Below, piece by piece: positions 19,752 to 28,813 of a stretch of 64,000 nucleotides of DNA. The position numbers and the translations under genes are program-made. A model generated the notes under the pieces. That model did not search any database, had not been told where the DNA came from, and saw only the letters and a program-made list of their open reading frames with translations. How positions within the stretch are numbered: the first letter of the stretch is position 1; each line of letters begins with the position of its first letter. Source of the DNA: Marinibium conchae. GTDB lineage: Bacteria; Pseudomonadota; Gammaproteobacteria; Enterobacterales; Alteromonadaceae. The stretch covers positions 186,001 through 250,000 of the forward strand of contig NZ_JADNRN010000002.1 of assembly GCF_015595035.1 (NCBI RefSeq). Direction: 5' to 3'.

Positions 19752-20194
19752 AGCAGGGCTCCATTTAAAGGTATTTGATTCCAAGTTGGTTTGTTTGTCA
19801 TAAATGCGTTGAAGGAAGTTTCTCCATACTCGCTTGTAGCCAATATAATGTGGTAGTAACCAGGCCAAGCTGTACTTGCAGCAAGATCCTTTTTTGAAGG
19901 TTCGGGTCGGCCATTTGGATGGCTGTGGTAAAACCCAAGAAGATCCAAACCTTCTTTTCTAAGTGCACGGTTTATTTGCAATATACTTGAGCTTTTTATT
20001 TCGAACTGCGTACTCTTTTTCTGAGAGGCGAAGTTATCAATCGGGATTGCTCGAGTCACTTTGGATAGCGTTTTTCCCGACCATTCACCTGCCAATATTC
20101 CACAACATTCTTCTGGTAAGTTTTGCTCAGCATGCTCAACCAAGGCCAATTTAACTTGACTATCAAGCTGCATCGAATTCATTTGAATAGTCAT
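19748..20194 (-). CDS. JAMM/MPN metalloprotease (Mov34-type)
   Basis: 148 residues, a single MPN domain. The zinc motif is complete: Glu28 or Glu29 (PEECCGILAG), then His90-Ser-His92-Pro, Ser100 and Asp103 (HSHPNGRPEPSKKD). Prokaryotic relatives trim the C-termini of ubiquitin-like sulfur carriers or remove products from them (QbsD and Mec+ types). The gene sits immediately before, and overlaps by 4 nt, a fusion with an internal carrier Gly-Gly at 89-90. The likely substrate is therefore that Gly-Gly junction. The ATG at 20194 follows GGGGAG and overlaps the preceding ATPase gene by 32 nt. Confidence 0.88.
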   Translation of the reverse strand: MTIQMNSMQLDSQVKLALVEHAEQNLPEECCGILAGEWSGKTLSKVTRAIPIDNFASQKKSTQFEIKSSSILQINRALRKEGLDLLGFYHSHPNGRPEPSKKDLAASTAWPGYYHIILATSEYGETSFNAFMTNKPTWNQIPLNGALL

Positions 20195-20870
20195 TGATGA
20201 AACTCCCCTTATCTAAGTGATATGTGCGTGAAGCATAGGTCGCAGCTTTAGGATCATGCGTCACCATTACGATTGTCTTGTTGAAGTCATGATTTAGCAT
20301 CTGCAATAAACTAAGAACTTCTTCAGAAGACTTTTTATCTAAGTTTCCTGTCGGTTCGTCGCATAATAGAACTGATGCATCACTTACCAACGCTCTGGCA
20401 ATTGCAACGCGCTGTTGCTGGCCACCAGAAAGCTTTTTGGGCAAACGCTTACTGCATTCGGATAGACCCATCAGTTCTAATGCGGTCTTTACGCGCTCAC
20501 TGCGCTCCTTTGCTGAAAGAGAGGTGAGTAATAATGGCAACTCAACATTTCTTTCAGCGCTAAACATTGGCAACAAGTTAAATGCTTGAAAAACAAAGCC
20601 GATATATTGAGAGCGCCAATCTGTCAGGGCTGATTGTGAGAGGGTTTCTATCGGTGTACCTTTGAAAAGGACTTCGCCTTGATTGGGGCGGTCGATGCCA
20701 CCCAGTATATTGAGTAAGGTCGTTTTACCGCAGCCGGATGGCCCCATTAATGCAATAAAATCGCCTTCATTTAGCGTAAAATCGACGCCGTCAAAGATTT
20801 TTACTACTTCATCACCACTACCATAATGTTTGGTAATATTGCTTAACGTAAATACTGTTTGCTTGTCCAT
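20163..20870 (-). CDS. ABC transporter ATPase, LolD/MacB-type
   Basis: 235 residues. Walker A is GPSGCGKTT, the signature LSGGQQQRVAIARAL and Walker B VLLCDEPTGNLD. The subfamily is the one that powers FtsX-like permeases in LolCDE, MacB and related export systems. It lies directly after the adaptor gene and two FtsX-like permease genes, forming a four-gene tripartite exporter set inside the RiPP operon. It probably drives export of the peptide product or gives self-protection. Confidence 0.93.
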   Translation of the reverse strand: MDKQTVFTLSNITKHYGSGDEVVKIFDGVDFTLNEGDFIALMGPSGCGKTTLLNILGGIDRPNQGEVLFKGTPIETLSQSALTDWRSQYIGFVFQAFNLLPMFSAERNVELPLLLTSLSAKERSERVKTALELMGLSECSKRLPKKLSGGQQQRVAIARALVSDASVLLCDEPTGNLDKKSSEEVLSLLQMLNHDFNKTIVMVTHDPKAATYASRTYHLDKGSFINDYSNEFDAA

Positions 20871-20881
20871 AATTGAATCCT

Positions 20882-21958
20882 CTATAAAAATGCAACTCGT
20901 ACGCCCATATCAGGGAGAATACGAGAGTCGTTTTCGTTAATTTCGATGTGTACCTCAATAGTGCCTTTCGCTATATTGACGCGCGGTAAGATTTTGTTGA
21001 CTCGCCCTGAAAGACTTATGTCTCGATAGGCTAAGGGCTGAATTTGGACTTCTTGATTGAGTTCAATTTCACCAATCAACTGTTCGTTGATATCTACGAC
21101 GACCTGCAAAGAATTCATATCGACGATGGTGCATATACCTGTGCGCGTAAAGCCACCTCCGGCCGCGCTAGGCGCAATAACTTCGCCAGGTTGCGCACTG
21201 ATTTCAACCACAATACCGTCGAAAGGAGCACGTAAAACATGATCGTTTAACATTGACTCTTGCTGCTCCACACGAACTCGCGCAACATCCAGATCAGCAT
21301 TGAGTTGTTCTAAAGATGCTTTCATCCGATTAACTTGATTCTTGGATTCGCTGATAGCAACTTCGCTAACGAAACCTTTATCAAACAGATTTGATACACG
21401 CTTTAAGTCCAGTGTCTTTTCGTGTAAATCCACTACCGCAGTCTTAATTCTTGCTTCAATAGCAGCCAGAGAAAAAGAGGCGAGATCAAGGGCTAAATCG
21501 GTTTGACTATCGTCAAGTAATGCCAGCACTTGTCCAAGCTGAACGGCGTCACCTTCTTCTATTCTTACGTCCTCTACAACACCCATTACTCTTGAAGACA
21601 CAGTGGCAACTCGTGAGGCAATAATAAAACCTTGAGCTTCCAGCTTTTTGGGAGCTTGTTGAAAATCTGTCATTGCGGCACTTTTAAGCTTGGAATTTCT
21701 CTCAAGCTTTTCCACATGAACTGCCTCTGCGTGAGCTTCCTTAGCAAAACTAATCTCTAATAAATCCGAAGAGTAGAATCCGACAGATAAAGCGGCCAGT
21801 ACACTCAAGGAAATCAGGGTACGCTTGTGCACTCTTCCCTTTTTAGCTTTTCGCTGTTCACCAGACATTGCTAAACTTCCCAGCATATCGTTACGTCGAT
21901 TAGCGCTTTGATCTTTAACAGTTGATGTTGATTCTTTCGCACTTTTTTGATTTAACAT
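20882..21958 (-). CDS. HlyD/MacA-type periplasmic adaptor of the MacB-like exporter
   Basis: 358 residues from ATG 21958, in an ATGTTAA overlap with the stop of the preceding permease gene. A TTG at 21976 would add six residues. The order is a basic cytoplasmic N-terminus, one TM segment (about residues 45-65, LISLSVLAALSVGFYS), a first lipoyl half (ASRVATVSSRVMGVV), a coiled-coil hairpin (about 135-230), a second lipoyl half (APFDGIVVEISAQPGE) and a beta-barrel. It should connect the FtsX/ATPase complex to an outer-membrane channel. No TolC homologue is encoded in the cluster. Confidence 0.9.
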   Translation of the reverse strand: MLNQKSAKESTSTVKDQSANRRNDMLGSLAMSGEQRKAKKGRVHKRTLISLSVLAALSVGFYSSDLLEISFAKEAHAEAVHVEKLERNSKLKSAAMTDFQQAPKKLEAQGFIIASRVATVSSRVMGVVEDVRIEEGDAVQLGQVLALLDDSQTDLALDLASFSLAAIEARIKTAVVDLHEKTLDLKRVSNLFDKGFVSEVAISESKNQVNRMKASLEQLNADLDVARVRVEQQESMLNDHVLRAPFDGIVVEISAQPGEVIAPSAAGGGFTRTGICTIVDMNSLQVVVDINEQLIGEIELNQEVQIQPLAYRDISLSGRVNKILPRVNIAKGTIEVHIEINENDSRILPDMGVRVAFL

Positions 21959-23160
21959 GGCTTTGTTGACTCCCAATGTAAGCTTTTGAAGGCAGGTAAG
22001 GCGCCTCCAAGTAGTCCAAGTAGTGACGCAAAACCTATGGTTTGCGCAATAGTTGAAGGCCCTACGTTTATGTTATAAATTTCTGTATCAAGCCCGCCAG
22101 TAACTGCCCAAGCTGCCGAGCCGTCTATTAACAAGGCAATAAATGCTATACCTACTACGCCTCCAATTAACGCTAATAGTATGGTTTCAAATATGATGCT
22201 AAATGCGATGGCTGGTGTTGAGTAACCCAACAAACCTACTATCTTGAAGCTATTCAGTCGGGCTTCGAGGCTGATGAACATAATGTTTAAAATGCCAACC
22301 AAAGCGCCAAGGCCTAAGATAATGGCGAGAGGCCAACCTAGATATAAAATGACATTGGAAGTGTCTTTGATTTGGTCGCTGTATATTTGGCGTTCTGTAG
22401 AAACATCAAGCGTTAAGCGAGGATCCTCTTGGGTAAGCGCTTTAAGTTGTTGTATCACCGGCGTTTGAATATAACCAATGCGAATGGATTGATACTGGTT
22501 TTCACGTTCGTAGCCGGCTTGAACCATACCAAGCTCCCCCCAAATCTCAGTTTCAAACACTTCATTGTTGAGCGTAAAAAAGCCAACGATAGTCCAATTT
22601 TTGCCACCCAAATTGATGTCGTTACCAAGCTCGGCACCTTGAATTCTAGCCGCAAGACTAGCGCCAATAATTATTTCAAAACGGCCAGCCTCTGCACGAC
22701 GTCCTTGTGTTATTGCGAAGCCATCACGAAGCGCTATGCCGTCTTTTTTTATTCCGCGAAGCGCGACATTCATCTTTTTACCTTGCTCGTTGCTGAGCAC
22801 ACTTACCGTCATCCTGAACTCTTCGGAAAACAAGGCCTTTGCTTCTCTGATGACTGAATGGTTACGCAATAACTCAACCTGTTCACGGCTTATTCTGCTG
22901 CGAGATTCAGATTTACTCTGTTTATCAAAAATGACGGCAATATTGTCTGAGCCAGCTGAATTTAAGCTAGACTGAAAACCTTCTGACATACTCAAAAATG
23001 TTGTCTGAACAGCGACCATTAAAAAAATACAACCAATGATAGAAAGGCTCGACCACTTAGATTGCCAAATATTACTAAGACTCATTTGTGAAAGTGCCCA
23101 ACATTCACCCGTAAAACTACGCTCTCGTTTGAACACTGTTTTAGATGTTTTGTTTTTCAT
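21952..23160 (-). CDS. FtsX/MacB-like ABC permease 1
   Basis: 402 residues. One TM near the N-terminus (about residues 35-55), a MacB_PCD-like periplasmic domain, and three C-terminal TM segments (about 275-300, 320-345 and 370-390; e.g. IILGLGALVGILNIMFISLEARL). This is the classic FtsX layout of transporters that work on periplasmic or membrane-embedded substrates. Unlike the second permease it has a long charged N-terminal stretch before TM1. It begins 14 nt after the other permease gene and overlaps the adaptor gene. Confidence 0.88.
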   Translation of the reverse strand: MKNKTSKTVFKRERSFTGECWALSQMSLSNIWQSKWSSLSIIGCIFLMVAVQTTFLSMSEGFQSSLNSAGSDNIAVIFDKQSKSESRSRISREQVELLRNHSVIREAKALFSEEFRMTVSVLSNEQGKKMNVALRGIKKDGIALRDGFAITQGRRAEAGRFEIIIGASLAARIQGAELGNDINLGGKNWTIVGFFTLNNEVFETEIWGELGMVQAGYERENQYQSIRIGYIQTPVIQQLKALTQEDPRLTLDVSTERQIYSDQIKDTSNVILYLGWPLAIILGLGALVGILNIMFISLEARLNSFKIVGLLGYSTPAIAFSIIFETILLALIGGVVGIAFIALLIDGSAAWAVTGGLDTEIYNINVGPSTIAQTIGFASLLGLLGGALPAFKSLHWESTKPC

Positions 23161-23174
23161 TTCCTTGCTCCTAG

Positions 23175-24341
23175 TTAACTTACTTGTTCAATGGTTAGCG
23201 TGCTTAGTATTGAGCTTTTCAGCGCCAGCCAACCTGGCAAAAGTGTGCCAAGAAACACGATAAAGACCGCAATGAATAAAACTTCGACAATGATTTTCAT
23301 AGGGAGAAAGACATTCGGTAGGAATTGTGGCATTGAACTTGTGAGTAAGACGTTAAATCCGGCCGCGGTTGCAATGCCTAAAGCGACGCCGCTCCCTACT
23401 ATCACGAACATCAAGCCAAGGACGAGGTTATATAATTGAAAATTGCTGTAACCGATAACTCGCAGTATTCCTAGTTGGCGGCTCATTTGTCTTACGGTAA
23501 GTGTCATTCCGCTTGTTACGATGAGCTGCAAGGCGATAAAAACAATTATTGTTACCATGCTAATAAGCTGCACGATGTTGCCAAACTGAGTAAAGAACGC
23601 TGAATGAAATTCTTTGTCAGTGTTGCTAGATGTAGGATGAGTAGAGTTTATGAAGTGTGCATCTATTGCCTGTGCCAACGACATAATGTCGCTGCCTGGA
23701 GTAGGGCTAACAATAAACGTACCGACGGTGTTATTCCATACGTTGCGGCCCTGATCAAAATAGTCATAGTGGGTAATTGCATAGTTTCGACCACCACCAC
23801 TTTCGTCGCTATGAAAGGTGCCCGTTAAGCGATAATTCCATGCTGGCTTGTTATCTGGCGGCATGAAAATAAAACTCTTAAGAGGGATAATTTCTCCCAC
23901 ATTCCAATCGTATTTTTTTGCTAAAGCTTCACTGACCAATATGCCGTCTTTTTCACTATGGAAACGCTGCTTAGTCTGTGTATCAAGCACCATGTCGGGA
24001 TGTTGCTCAAACCACTCATTAGGCTTTACCGCTAAAATCATCGGCATGTTCTTCTGGGTCTGAAAATATAATCCTTGCCACGTAGCATGACCTACACTTT
24101 CAACACCAGGTAGCTGTTGAATCTGCTCTAGGTAGGCCAAGGGTAAACTTTGCATTAAGCCCATTTTATGCGTCACGATTAAACGACTTTCAGACACACT
24201 TGCATCACCACTATTAAGGGAATACTTAAATGAACCTAAAACACCATAAGTTAAAAATGCTAAGGTGCTGGCGATTGCCAAGAGTGCGATACGCAGCTTA
24301 TAAGCCAGAATAAGTTCCTTAAGCAATGAGAGAGTTTTCAT
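23175..24341 (-). CDS. FtsX/MacB-like ABC permease 2
   Basis: 388 residues with the same FtsX design: TM1 at about 15-35, a periplasmic domain with VESVGHATWQGLYF, and three C-terminal TM segments starting near 255. It pairs with the neighbouring permease as a heterodimer, as LolC and LolE do, rather than acting as a MacB homodimer. Its start codon lies inside the end of the upstream thiopeptide-domain gene (23-nt overlap), so it is firmly part of the biosynthetic operon. Confidence 0.87.
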   Translation of the reverse strand: MKTLSLLKELILAYKLRIALLAIASTLAFLTYGVLGSFKYSLNSGDASVSESRLIVTHKMGLMQSLPLAYLEQIQQLPGVESVGHATWQGLYFQTQKNMPMILAVKPNEWFEQHPDMVLDTQTKQRFHSEKDGILVSEALAKKYDWNVGEIIPLKSFIFMPPDNKPAWNYRLTGTFHSDESGGGRNYAITHYDYFDQGRNVWNNTVGTFIVSPTPGSDIMSLAQAIDAHFINSTHPTSSNTDKEFHSAFFTQFGNIVQLISMVTIIVFIALQLIVTSGMTLTVRQMSRQLGILRVIGYSNFQLYNLVLGLMFVIVGSGVALGIATAAGFNVLLTSSMPQFLPNVFLPMKIIVEVLFIAVFIVFLGTLLPGWLALKSSILSTLTIEQVS

Positions 24342-25329
24342 TGTCTTTCTCCTCTTCTTTGGTTTTTATGATGTAATTGAGGGCTTTCACAAGCTTCAAT
24401 GAAAGTACTAATTCAAATGAAGGGGTCATGCTCAGGCGATTATTCAACATATGGATTTGAGACGACAATATGTGCAAAATGTGGGGCTCGGGCTTGTGAT
24501 TGACCACGTCATTATTAAACGGTGAGTTGAGTTCTCCGTTGTTATAAATGTAAGTTAAATCAACAACTAGGCCTTCTACCGCATTTCGCCAAGCTTGTTG
24601 TATACCTGCTTTCGACTTTTCCTTTGCGGATGATTTATTCTGAATTAATTCAGTTACCGCCATCAGCTGCTTGGGGTCAAGCGCTTCATTCTTCATTTCT
24701 TTGGCAAATAAAACAGCATTTTGCTGTGAATACTGCTGCCAGTATGTAGCGTAGCCAAAAAAGAAATCGCGTAGTTTTTTGGTATCTGAGGTGTAAGCCA
24801 AAACCGTTGTGAGCATGAGAGATAAAGCGATACTTGTTCTAGCCGCGATATTACTTTTGGTTGCTTTCACCAATGCGCTAGCAAGATGACTTGATTGGCA
24901 AAAAAGTGTTTCATTGGGCAATAATGCATGTTTGCCACCATAGCGCTGATATTCCGGCTCATAGTCAATTGGAACAACACTGCCATCCGAATACCATGCT
25001 AAGGTTTCTATGTCTTGGGCTTCGCCATCAAAACTGTGTTGTTGGTAGTATTCTTCCTTAGTAAGTGCTTTTGGTGCTTTATAATGCTGCGCAGCAACAG
25101 AAAGCGTATCGATGACTTCACTTATAAGATTCGAATCGCTGCAGAAAAAACGGAATCTAAGATGAGGCCCGCCTTGCCAATACCGTATAAAAAACCATTG
25201 GCTAATTCGTTTTTCTTGAAGCAGTTTTTGGGCGTTTGGTGCAAGTACATCAACCAAAAAAGACTCAGTTTGTTGAGGATCTGATAAAAAGATATGTACC
25301 GCGTGCCAGCGTGGAGTTTGCGTGTTCAT
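24319..25329 (-). CDS. Stand-alone thiopeptide-type biosynthesis protein, candidate [4+2] pyridine synthase
   Basis: 336 residues, one thiopep_ocin/SpaB_C-like domain. WHAVHIFLSD at the start and FIRYWQGGPHLRFRFF (about 45-60) match the hallmark strand-helix pattern of this family. Members either eliminate glutamate from glutamylated Ser/Thr (LanB C-domain) or form the central pyridine of thiopeptides by [4+2] cycloaddition with loss of the leader (TclM/TbtD/LazC type). The LanB encoded here already carries its own elimination domain, so the cyclase role is the better guess for this separate copy. It shares a TAATG junction with the dehydrogenase gene. The catalytic assignment is inference. 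Confidence 0.8.
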   Translation of the reverse strand: MNTQTPRWHAVHIFLSDPQQTESFLVDVLAPNAQKLLQEKRISQWFFIRYWQGGPHLRFRFFCSDSNLISEVIDTLSVAAQHYKAPKALTKEEYYQQHSFDGEAQDIETLAWYSDGSVVPIDYEPEYQRYGGKHALLPNETLFCQSSHLASALVKATKSNIAARTSIALSLMLTTVLAYTSDTKKLRDFFFGYATYWQQYSQQNAVLFAKEMKNEALDPKQLMAVTELIQNKSSAKEKSKAGIQQAWRNAVEGLVVDLTYIYNNGELNSPFNNDVVNHKPEPHILHILSSQIHMLNNRLSMTPSFELVLSLKLVKALNYIIKTKEEEKDNENSLIA

Positions 25330-26819
25330 TAGAGCACCTCAAAAGTTAGGTTGTGCCGACGGTTAAATCCACACAAGACCTGATAAAGAACATGGCCTTT
25401 TACTGGCAAGGCTTGCTCAACTCTTTCTTCCCTCATCATGCGTACAGGGCGAGAAAACATCCCAAGCGAGGCAGCTGCAACGCTTAGATCCTGCGCAGCC
25501 GCACCGGCGCTAATATGCATATTGCGAAAAGCAGATTCGCCTAAGTCATGAATTGCATCGAGAGGTTCTGTGGTGATAAAGCAAACCAAGGTCATTGCCG
25601 ACGTGTTATAGCGCATCATTTTATATGGCAAGATGTTTTGGATTTTTTGTTTCAATTCTTGAGCAGAAATATCTACGGCCAAGCTCGTACCAAATTCATC
25701 ATACAGGCCTGGCTGGGCGCCACTGTCAGCCAACCATGCAAAATTGAAACTGAGGAGCTCCTCTTCTGCACACACACCTCTACGAGCACGCAGAGCGTTG
25801 AACAAATTTAATATTTGCTCGAGTTGATCCGTTGGTAAGTTTTGCACAACCGGGGACATACCACTTCTATCGTTCCCAGATTGTCGGCTCCTTAGTGTAT
25901 CAAGCAAGCCTTTTGCGCCTACTCTCAGGTTTTCAAGAGTGTTATTTCTGGAGTCAGCCACTGGACTCAAAAACTCGCCAGCGGAAAAGATTGATTGCAT
26001 ATTGCCCAAACGATCAAAACGCTCAGCCAGACCTTTATTTTCAAGTACTGTAGGCAGTCTAACCGTAACATGTCTTAGCTGGTTGATATTGAGGATATCC
26101 TCAACACTTGATGAAAAGTTCTCGCCAACATCAATGCCGACGCTAAATAAGGGGGTGTCGACAACGCTATGACAAAATTGATGTCCAGTATGAATATCAA
26201 AATCAGAGCTGGTCGCTTTCCAATCAAGCATGCCTAATAACAAATGCAGTTGAGAAAATGCGTGCCCAGATTCCAGCACACATGGAAAATGCCCAAACTC
26301 TCCGTACTTTTCTGCTGCTTTCCAAATATTTCCGATACACAAAATACTTACGCTGTTTTTACTATGTGTATCATCGGTAGAGAATGGCGCATCAATAACC
26401 TGTAGCGCATGAAAGTCTGGACAATATTTATATGCTTGAGGCTTATTATTGTCGTTAACTATCATGATGAATGTTAAGGGATACATGCAACGAGCAGAGG
26501 GTACTGCTTTGTGCACTGGGTTTTCATTAAATGGCTCGTAACGCATAGGAGAGGCGAGGTAGCGAAATAATAATGAAAGCTTTGCGCTGGTATCGTTCAG
26601 AGTCGAATTGACACTATGCTTTCCCTGCAAATAGTCACTAATAGACATGCACTCTGCTGGCAAATCAGTGCTTAACATTTTCAGCTGAGCCATTTCATAA
26701 GATTCTTGTAATGGCAAAACCTCACGTTCTATTGTGGTATCGAACACCGGAACGTCTAATCTTTCTAGGCGTTGATAAGTTGACATTACCCAAGCCTCTA
26801 ATTGATTGAACTGAGTCAT
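25329..26819 (-). CDS. SagB/McbC-like azoline dehydrogenase (two nitroreductase-like halves)
   Basis: 496 residues, about twice a simple nitroreductase. The N-terminal half has SARCMYPLTF, YKYCPDFHALQVI and FGHFPCVLESGHAFSQLHLLLG, typical of SagB-type enzymes. The C-terminal half (about 300-490) repeats a nitroreductase pattern with NALRARRGV and SAFRNMHISAGAAAQDLSVAAASLGM. Such FMN enzymes oxidise thiazolines and oxazolines to thiazoles and oxazoles in thiopeptides. The gene lies 11 nt after the cyclodehydratase YcaO gene and ends in the start of the candidate pyridine synthase gene. FMN-binding residues were not assigned one by one. Confidence 0.85.
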   Translation of the reverse strand: MTQFNQLEAWVMSTYQRLERLDVPVFDTTIEREVLPLQESYEMAQLKMLSTDLPAECMSISDYLQGKHSVNSTLNDTSAKLSLLFRYLASPMRYEPFNENPVHKAVPSARCMYPLTFIMIVNDNNKPQAYKYCPDFHALQVIDAPFSTDDTHSKNSVSILCIGNIWKAAEKYGEFGHFPCVLESGHAFSQLHLLLGMLDWKATSSDFDIHTGHQFCHSVVDTPLFSVGIDVGENFSSSVEDILNINQLRHVTVRLPTVLENKGLAERFDRLGNMQSIFSAGEFLSPVADSRNNTLENLRVGAKGLLDTLRSRQSGNDRSGMSPVVQNLPTDQLEQILNLFNALRARRGVCAEEELLSFNFAWLADSGAQPGLYDEFGTSLAVDISAQELKQKIQNILPYKMMRYNTSAMTLVCFITTEPLDAIHDLGESAFRNMHISAGAAAQDLSVAAASLGMFSRPVRMMREERVEQALPVKGHVLYQVLCGFNRRHNLTFEVL

Positions 26820-26830
26820 GACTGCCGCTC

Positions 26831-28813
26831 CTATGGAAAGTTATGAGGAAAAGGATTAATGTTTTCAGCATTGAAATGCTTCAGCCATTGCCCCTTTGCT
26901 TTCGTTGCAGAATCAAGTCTAGGGAAGCTTACTCGACGATGCTGGTGACCAAATGTTACTGGCATTAAGCCCGGTGCCATTACTTTCACACTGTGCAATC
27001 CATGCTCTTCCATTTTGTCGAAAGATTGTTTGACTACAATAACGTCGCTCGCAACCTTAAGCGTTTTCTCTATTTGAGCATGTAACTCTTTATTGAGATC
27101 TTTTTCGTACAACGAAGGCAGGCTCTGTTCACACTCTTCTAAACTCACTGTTTTGCCTTGATGTAAGAAGTTCAATCGAGCATAAGACTCAGGTGCGCTG
27201 TATAAAAGTACGTGATCAGGCATATCAACAACCAATTCATCTTTTTCTAGTAAAGCGAGTGCTTTTTCACGCATATCAGGCATGGAATGACGATAGACCC
27301 CCATGGATGTGACTACTTCTACCAAGGCGGAAAAAATAGCTTCATGCCATTTGCCACTCGCGGCAGAAGCACAATAAGACTTAACCTGTGCATCCTCAGT
27401 AGGGTCAACAATCATCGCCCAGACAACTGGAACTTGAATATCCAGGACCATATTGAAAAGATAGATTTCGAAGCCTTCTGACTCTGCTCTAGCAATGAGC
27501 GCTTTGATTTTGTCGTCGTTAATTGTGGCGTTGTCAATGCGGTCCGGTACTGCTCGGCTATACCATGTCGTCAAATAGGCATCACGCTCAAGCACTTCAT
27601 ATAAACCACATAAAATGGCTTCTTCAATGCAGCCACCCATCGCGCAACCGTTACTTGAATCATATATAAAACGATTGACGGGTTGATGTGGCGTTTGGTC
27701 TAGGCGGTAGTAAACCAGTTGTTCAGGAATAAGAACTGGCTGACGATGCTTCATCGAAAAGCCCCAGCACCAATTGTATTCTAGGGTGGGCTCGTAATTG
27801 AGAAGAGCGAAGCTCTCACCTTTTAGATTGTCGTCATGGAGAATAAAGTCTTCAGGATTCACACATTGATTTGGGTAAGATTCCAAAATTGACTCATAGC
27901 TTCCTCGAACATTGGTTTTTGTTCGTTTCGGGCTATAGCCTGCAAAGCGCTCTATACCCTCTAATATTGCAATCATCTCAGACTTTTGTGAAGTTTCTGC
28001 ACGGCCAAAACCCGATTCAAAACCATCTGAACCTACTAACTGCATTTCAGCCGTATACATCGGCATCAGGCTTGAGGTGATGCTCTGATAGAGGTGTTTA
28101 ATTACACCGCTATGTCGGTCAACAAATTGCTTTTTTATGCCTGCCAATTTTAGTTTCGGGTTGGGTACTCTGGCATCCTTTGGATCGGCACGTAATTGCT
28201 CCGAAAAATGGATGTATGCCCCTTCAGCTGTATCAAGGTTTTCGTTTTCGCAAAATAAGCATTGAGGTAAATTGTTATAAACGTGCTCTGAAAACTGGAA
28301 GTCTTTTATTTTGAATCGCCAATAGTGACATTCAGTATCGATATCTAAGTCAACTAGACGTTCCAAGGTACCAGCGAATAGTGCGTTGAAAACGCTCGGC
28401 ATCGCAGGGCTCCATGGGCTTTGCGCTATTAAAGCGTTTTTATTAGACGCGTTTTGGTCGATAGAAGGTAAGCGATGGTTGTTATCCACCCACTTGTGCC
28501 AGCAGCCGATGCAGTCTTTTTGTTGATTGCGTATGAATGGTCCTATATTGATTGTTCCTGGTGACTGACTCACCAACAACATTGGCGTTCCTGTTTGGCG
28601 GCATTTTGACTGCCACTGCATCACCTGGGGCATGTCAATTCTGAAATCTGCTGCAACAAGCACAAGACTACTGGTATTTATTGGAGTTTCTATACTATCT
28701 ATATCTGCCAGTGATATGTTGCACTGTGTGTCGATACCCACGGTTTCAATTAGTAGGTCAGCAAGAGCATTACTGCCAGCACCTGCGATTACAGTTATGG
28801 TTGACCAACTCAT
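26831..28813 (-). CDS. Azoline-forming YcaO cyclodehydratase with N-terminal docking domain
   Basis: 660 residues from ATG 28813, in an ATGA overlap with the preceding gene and behind AGGAG. The frame to 28849 adds 12 unlikely residues. The first 210 residues resemble the E1-like remnant of TOMM cyclodehydratases (ITVIAGAGSNALADLL, PGTINIGPFIRNQQKDCIGC), with further Cys pairs (CLFC) that may bind zinc. The YcaO domain follows, with GFGRAETSQKSEMIAILEGIE, EAILCGLYEVLERDAYL and ALVEVVTSM. It should convert Cys and Ser of the precursor core to azolines using ATP, working with the RRE-bearing ocin-ThiF protein encoded just upstream. Confidence 0.88.
   Translation of the reverse strand: MSWSTITVIAGAGSNALADLLIETVGIDTQCNISLADIDSIETPINTSSLVLVAADFRIDMPQVMQWQSKCRQTGTPMLLVSQSPGTINIGPFIRNQQKDCIGCWHKWVDNNHRLPSIDQNASNKNALIAQSPWSPAMPSVFNALFAGTLERLVDLDIDTECHYWRFKIKDFQFSEHVYNNLPQCLFCENENLDTAEGAYIHFSEQLRADPKDARVPNPKLKLAGIKKQFVDRHSGVIKHLYQSITSSLMPMYTAEMQLVGSDGFESGFGRAETSQKSEMIAILEGIERFAGYSPKRTKTNVRGSYESILESYPNQCVNPEDFILHDDNLKGESFALLNYEPTLEYNWCWGFSMKHRQPVLIPEQLVYYRLDQTPHQPVNRFIYDSSNGCAMGGCIEEAILCGLYEVLERDAYLTTWYSRAVPDRIDNATINDDKIKALIARAESEGFEIYLFNMVLDIQVPVVWAMIVDPTEDAQVKSYCASAASGKWHEAIFSALVEVVTSMGVYRHSMPDMREKALALLEKDELVVDMPDHVLLYSAPESYARLNFLHQGKTVSLEECEQSLPSLYEKDLNKELHAQIEKTLKVASDVIVVKQSFDKMEEHGLHSVKVMAPGLMPVTFGHQHRRVSFPRLDSATKAKGQWLKHFNAENINPFPHNFP

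Noticed and set aside
19752-19868. N-terminal extension of the ThiS-rhodanese-ThiF protein
   Set aside because: It lies wholly inside the JAMM gene, and the carrier domain begins exactly at ATG 19751 in a 4-nt overlap.
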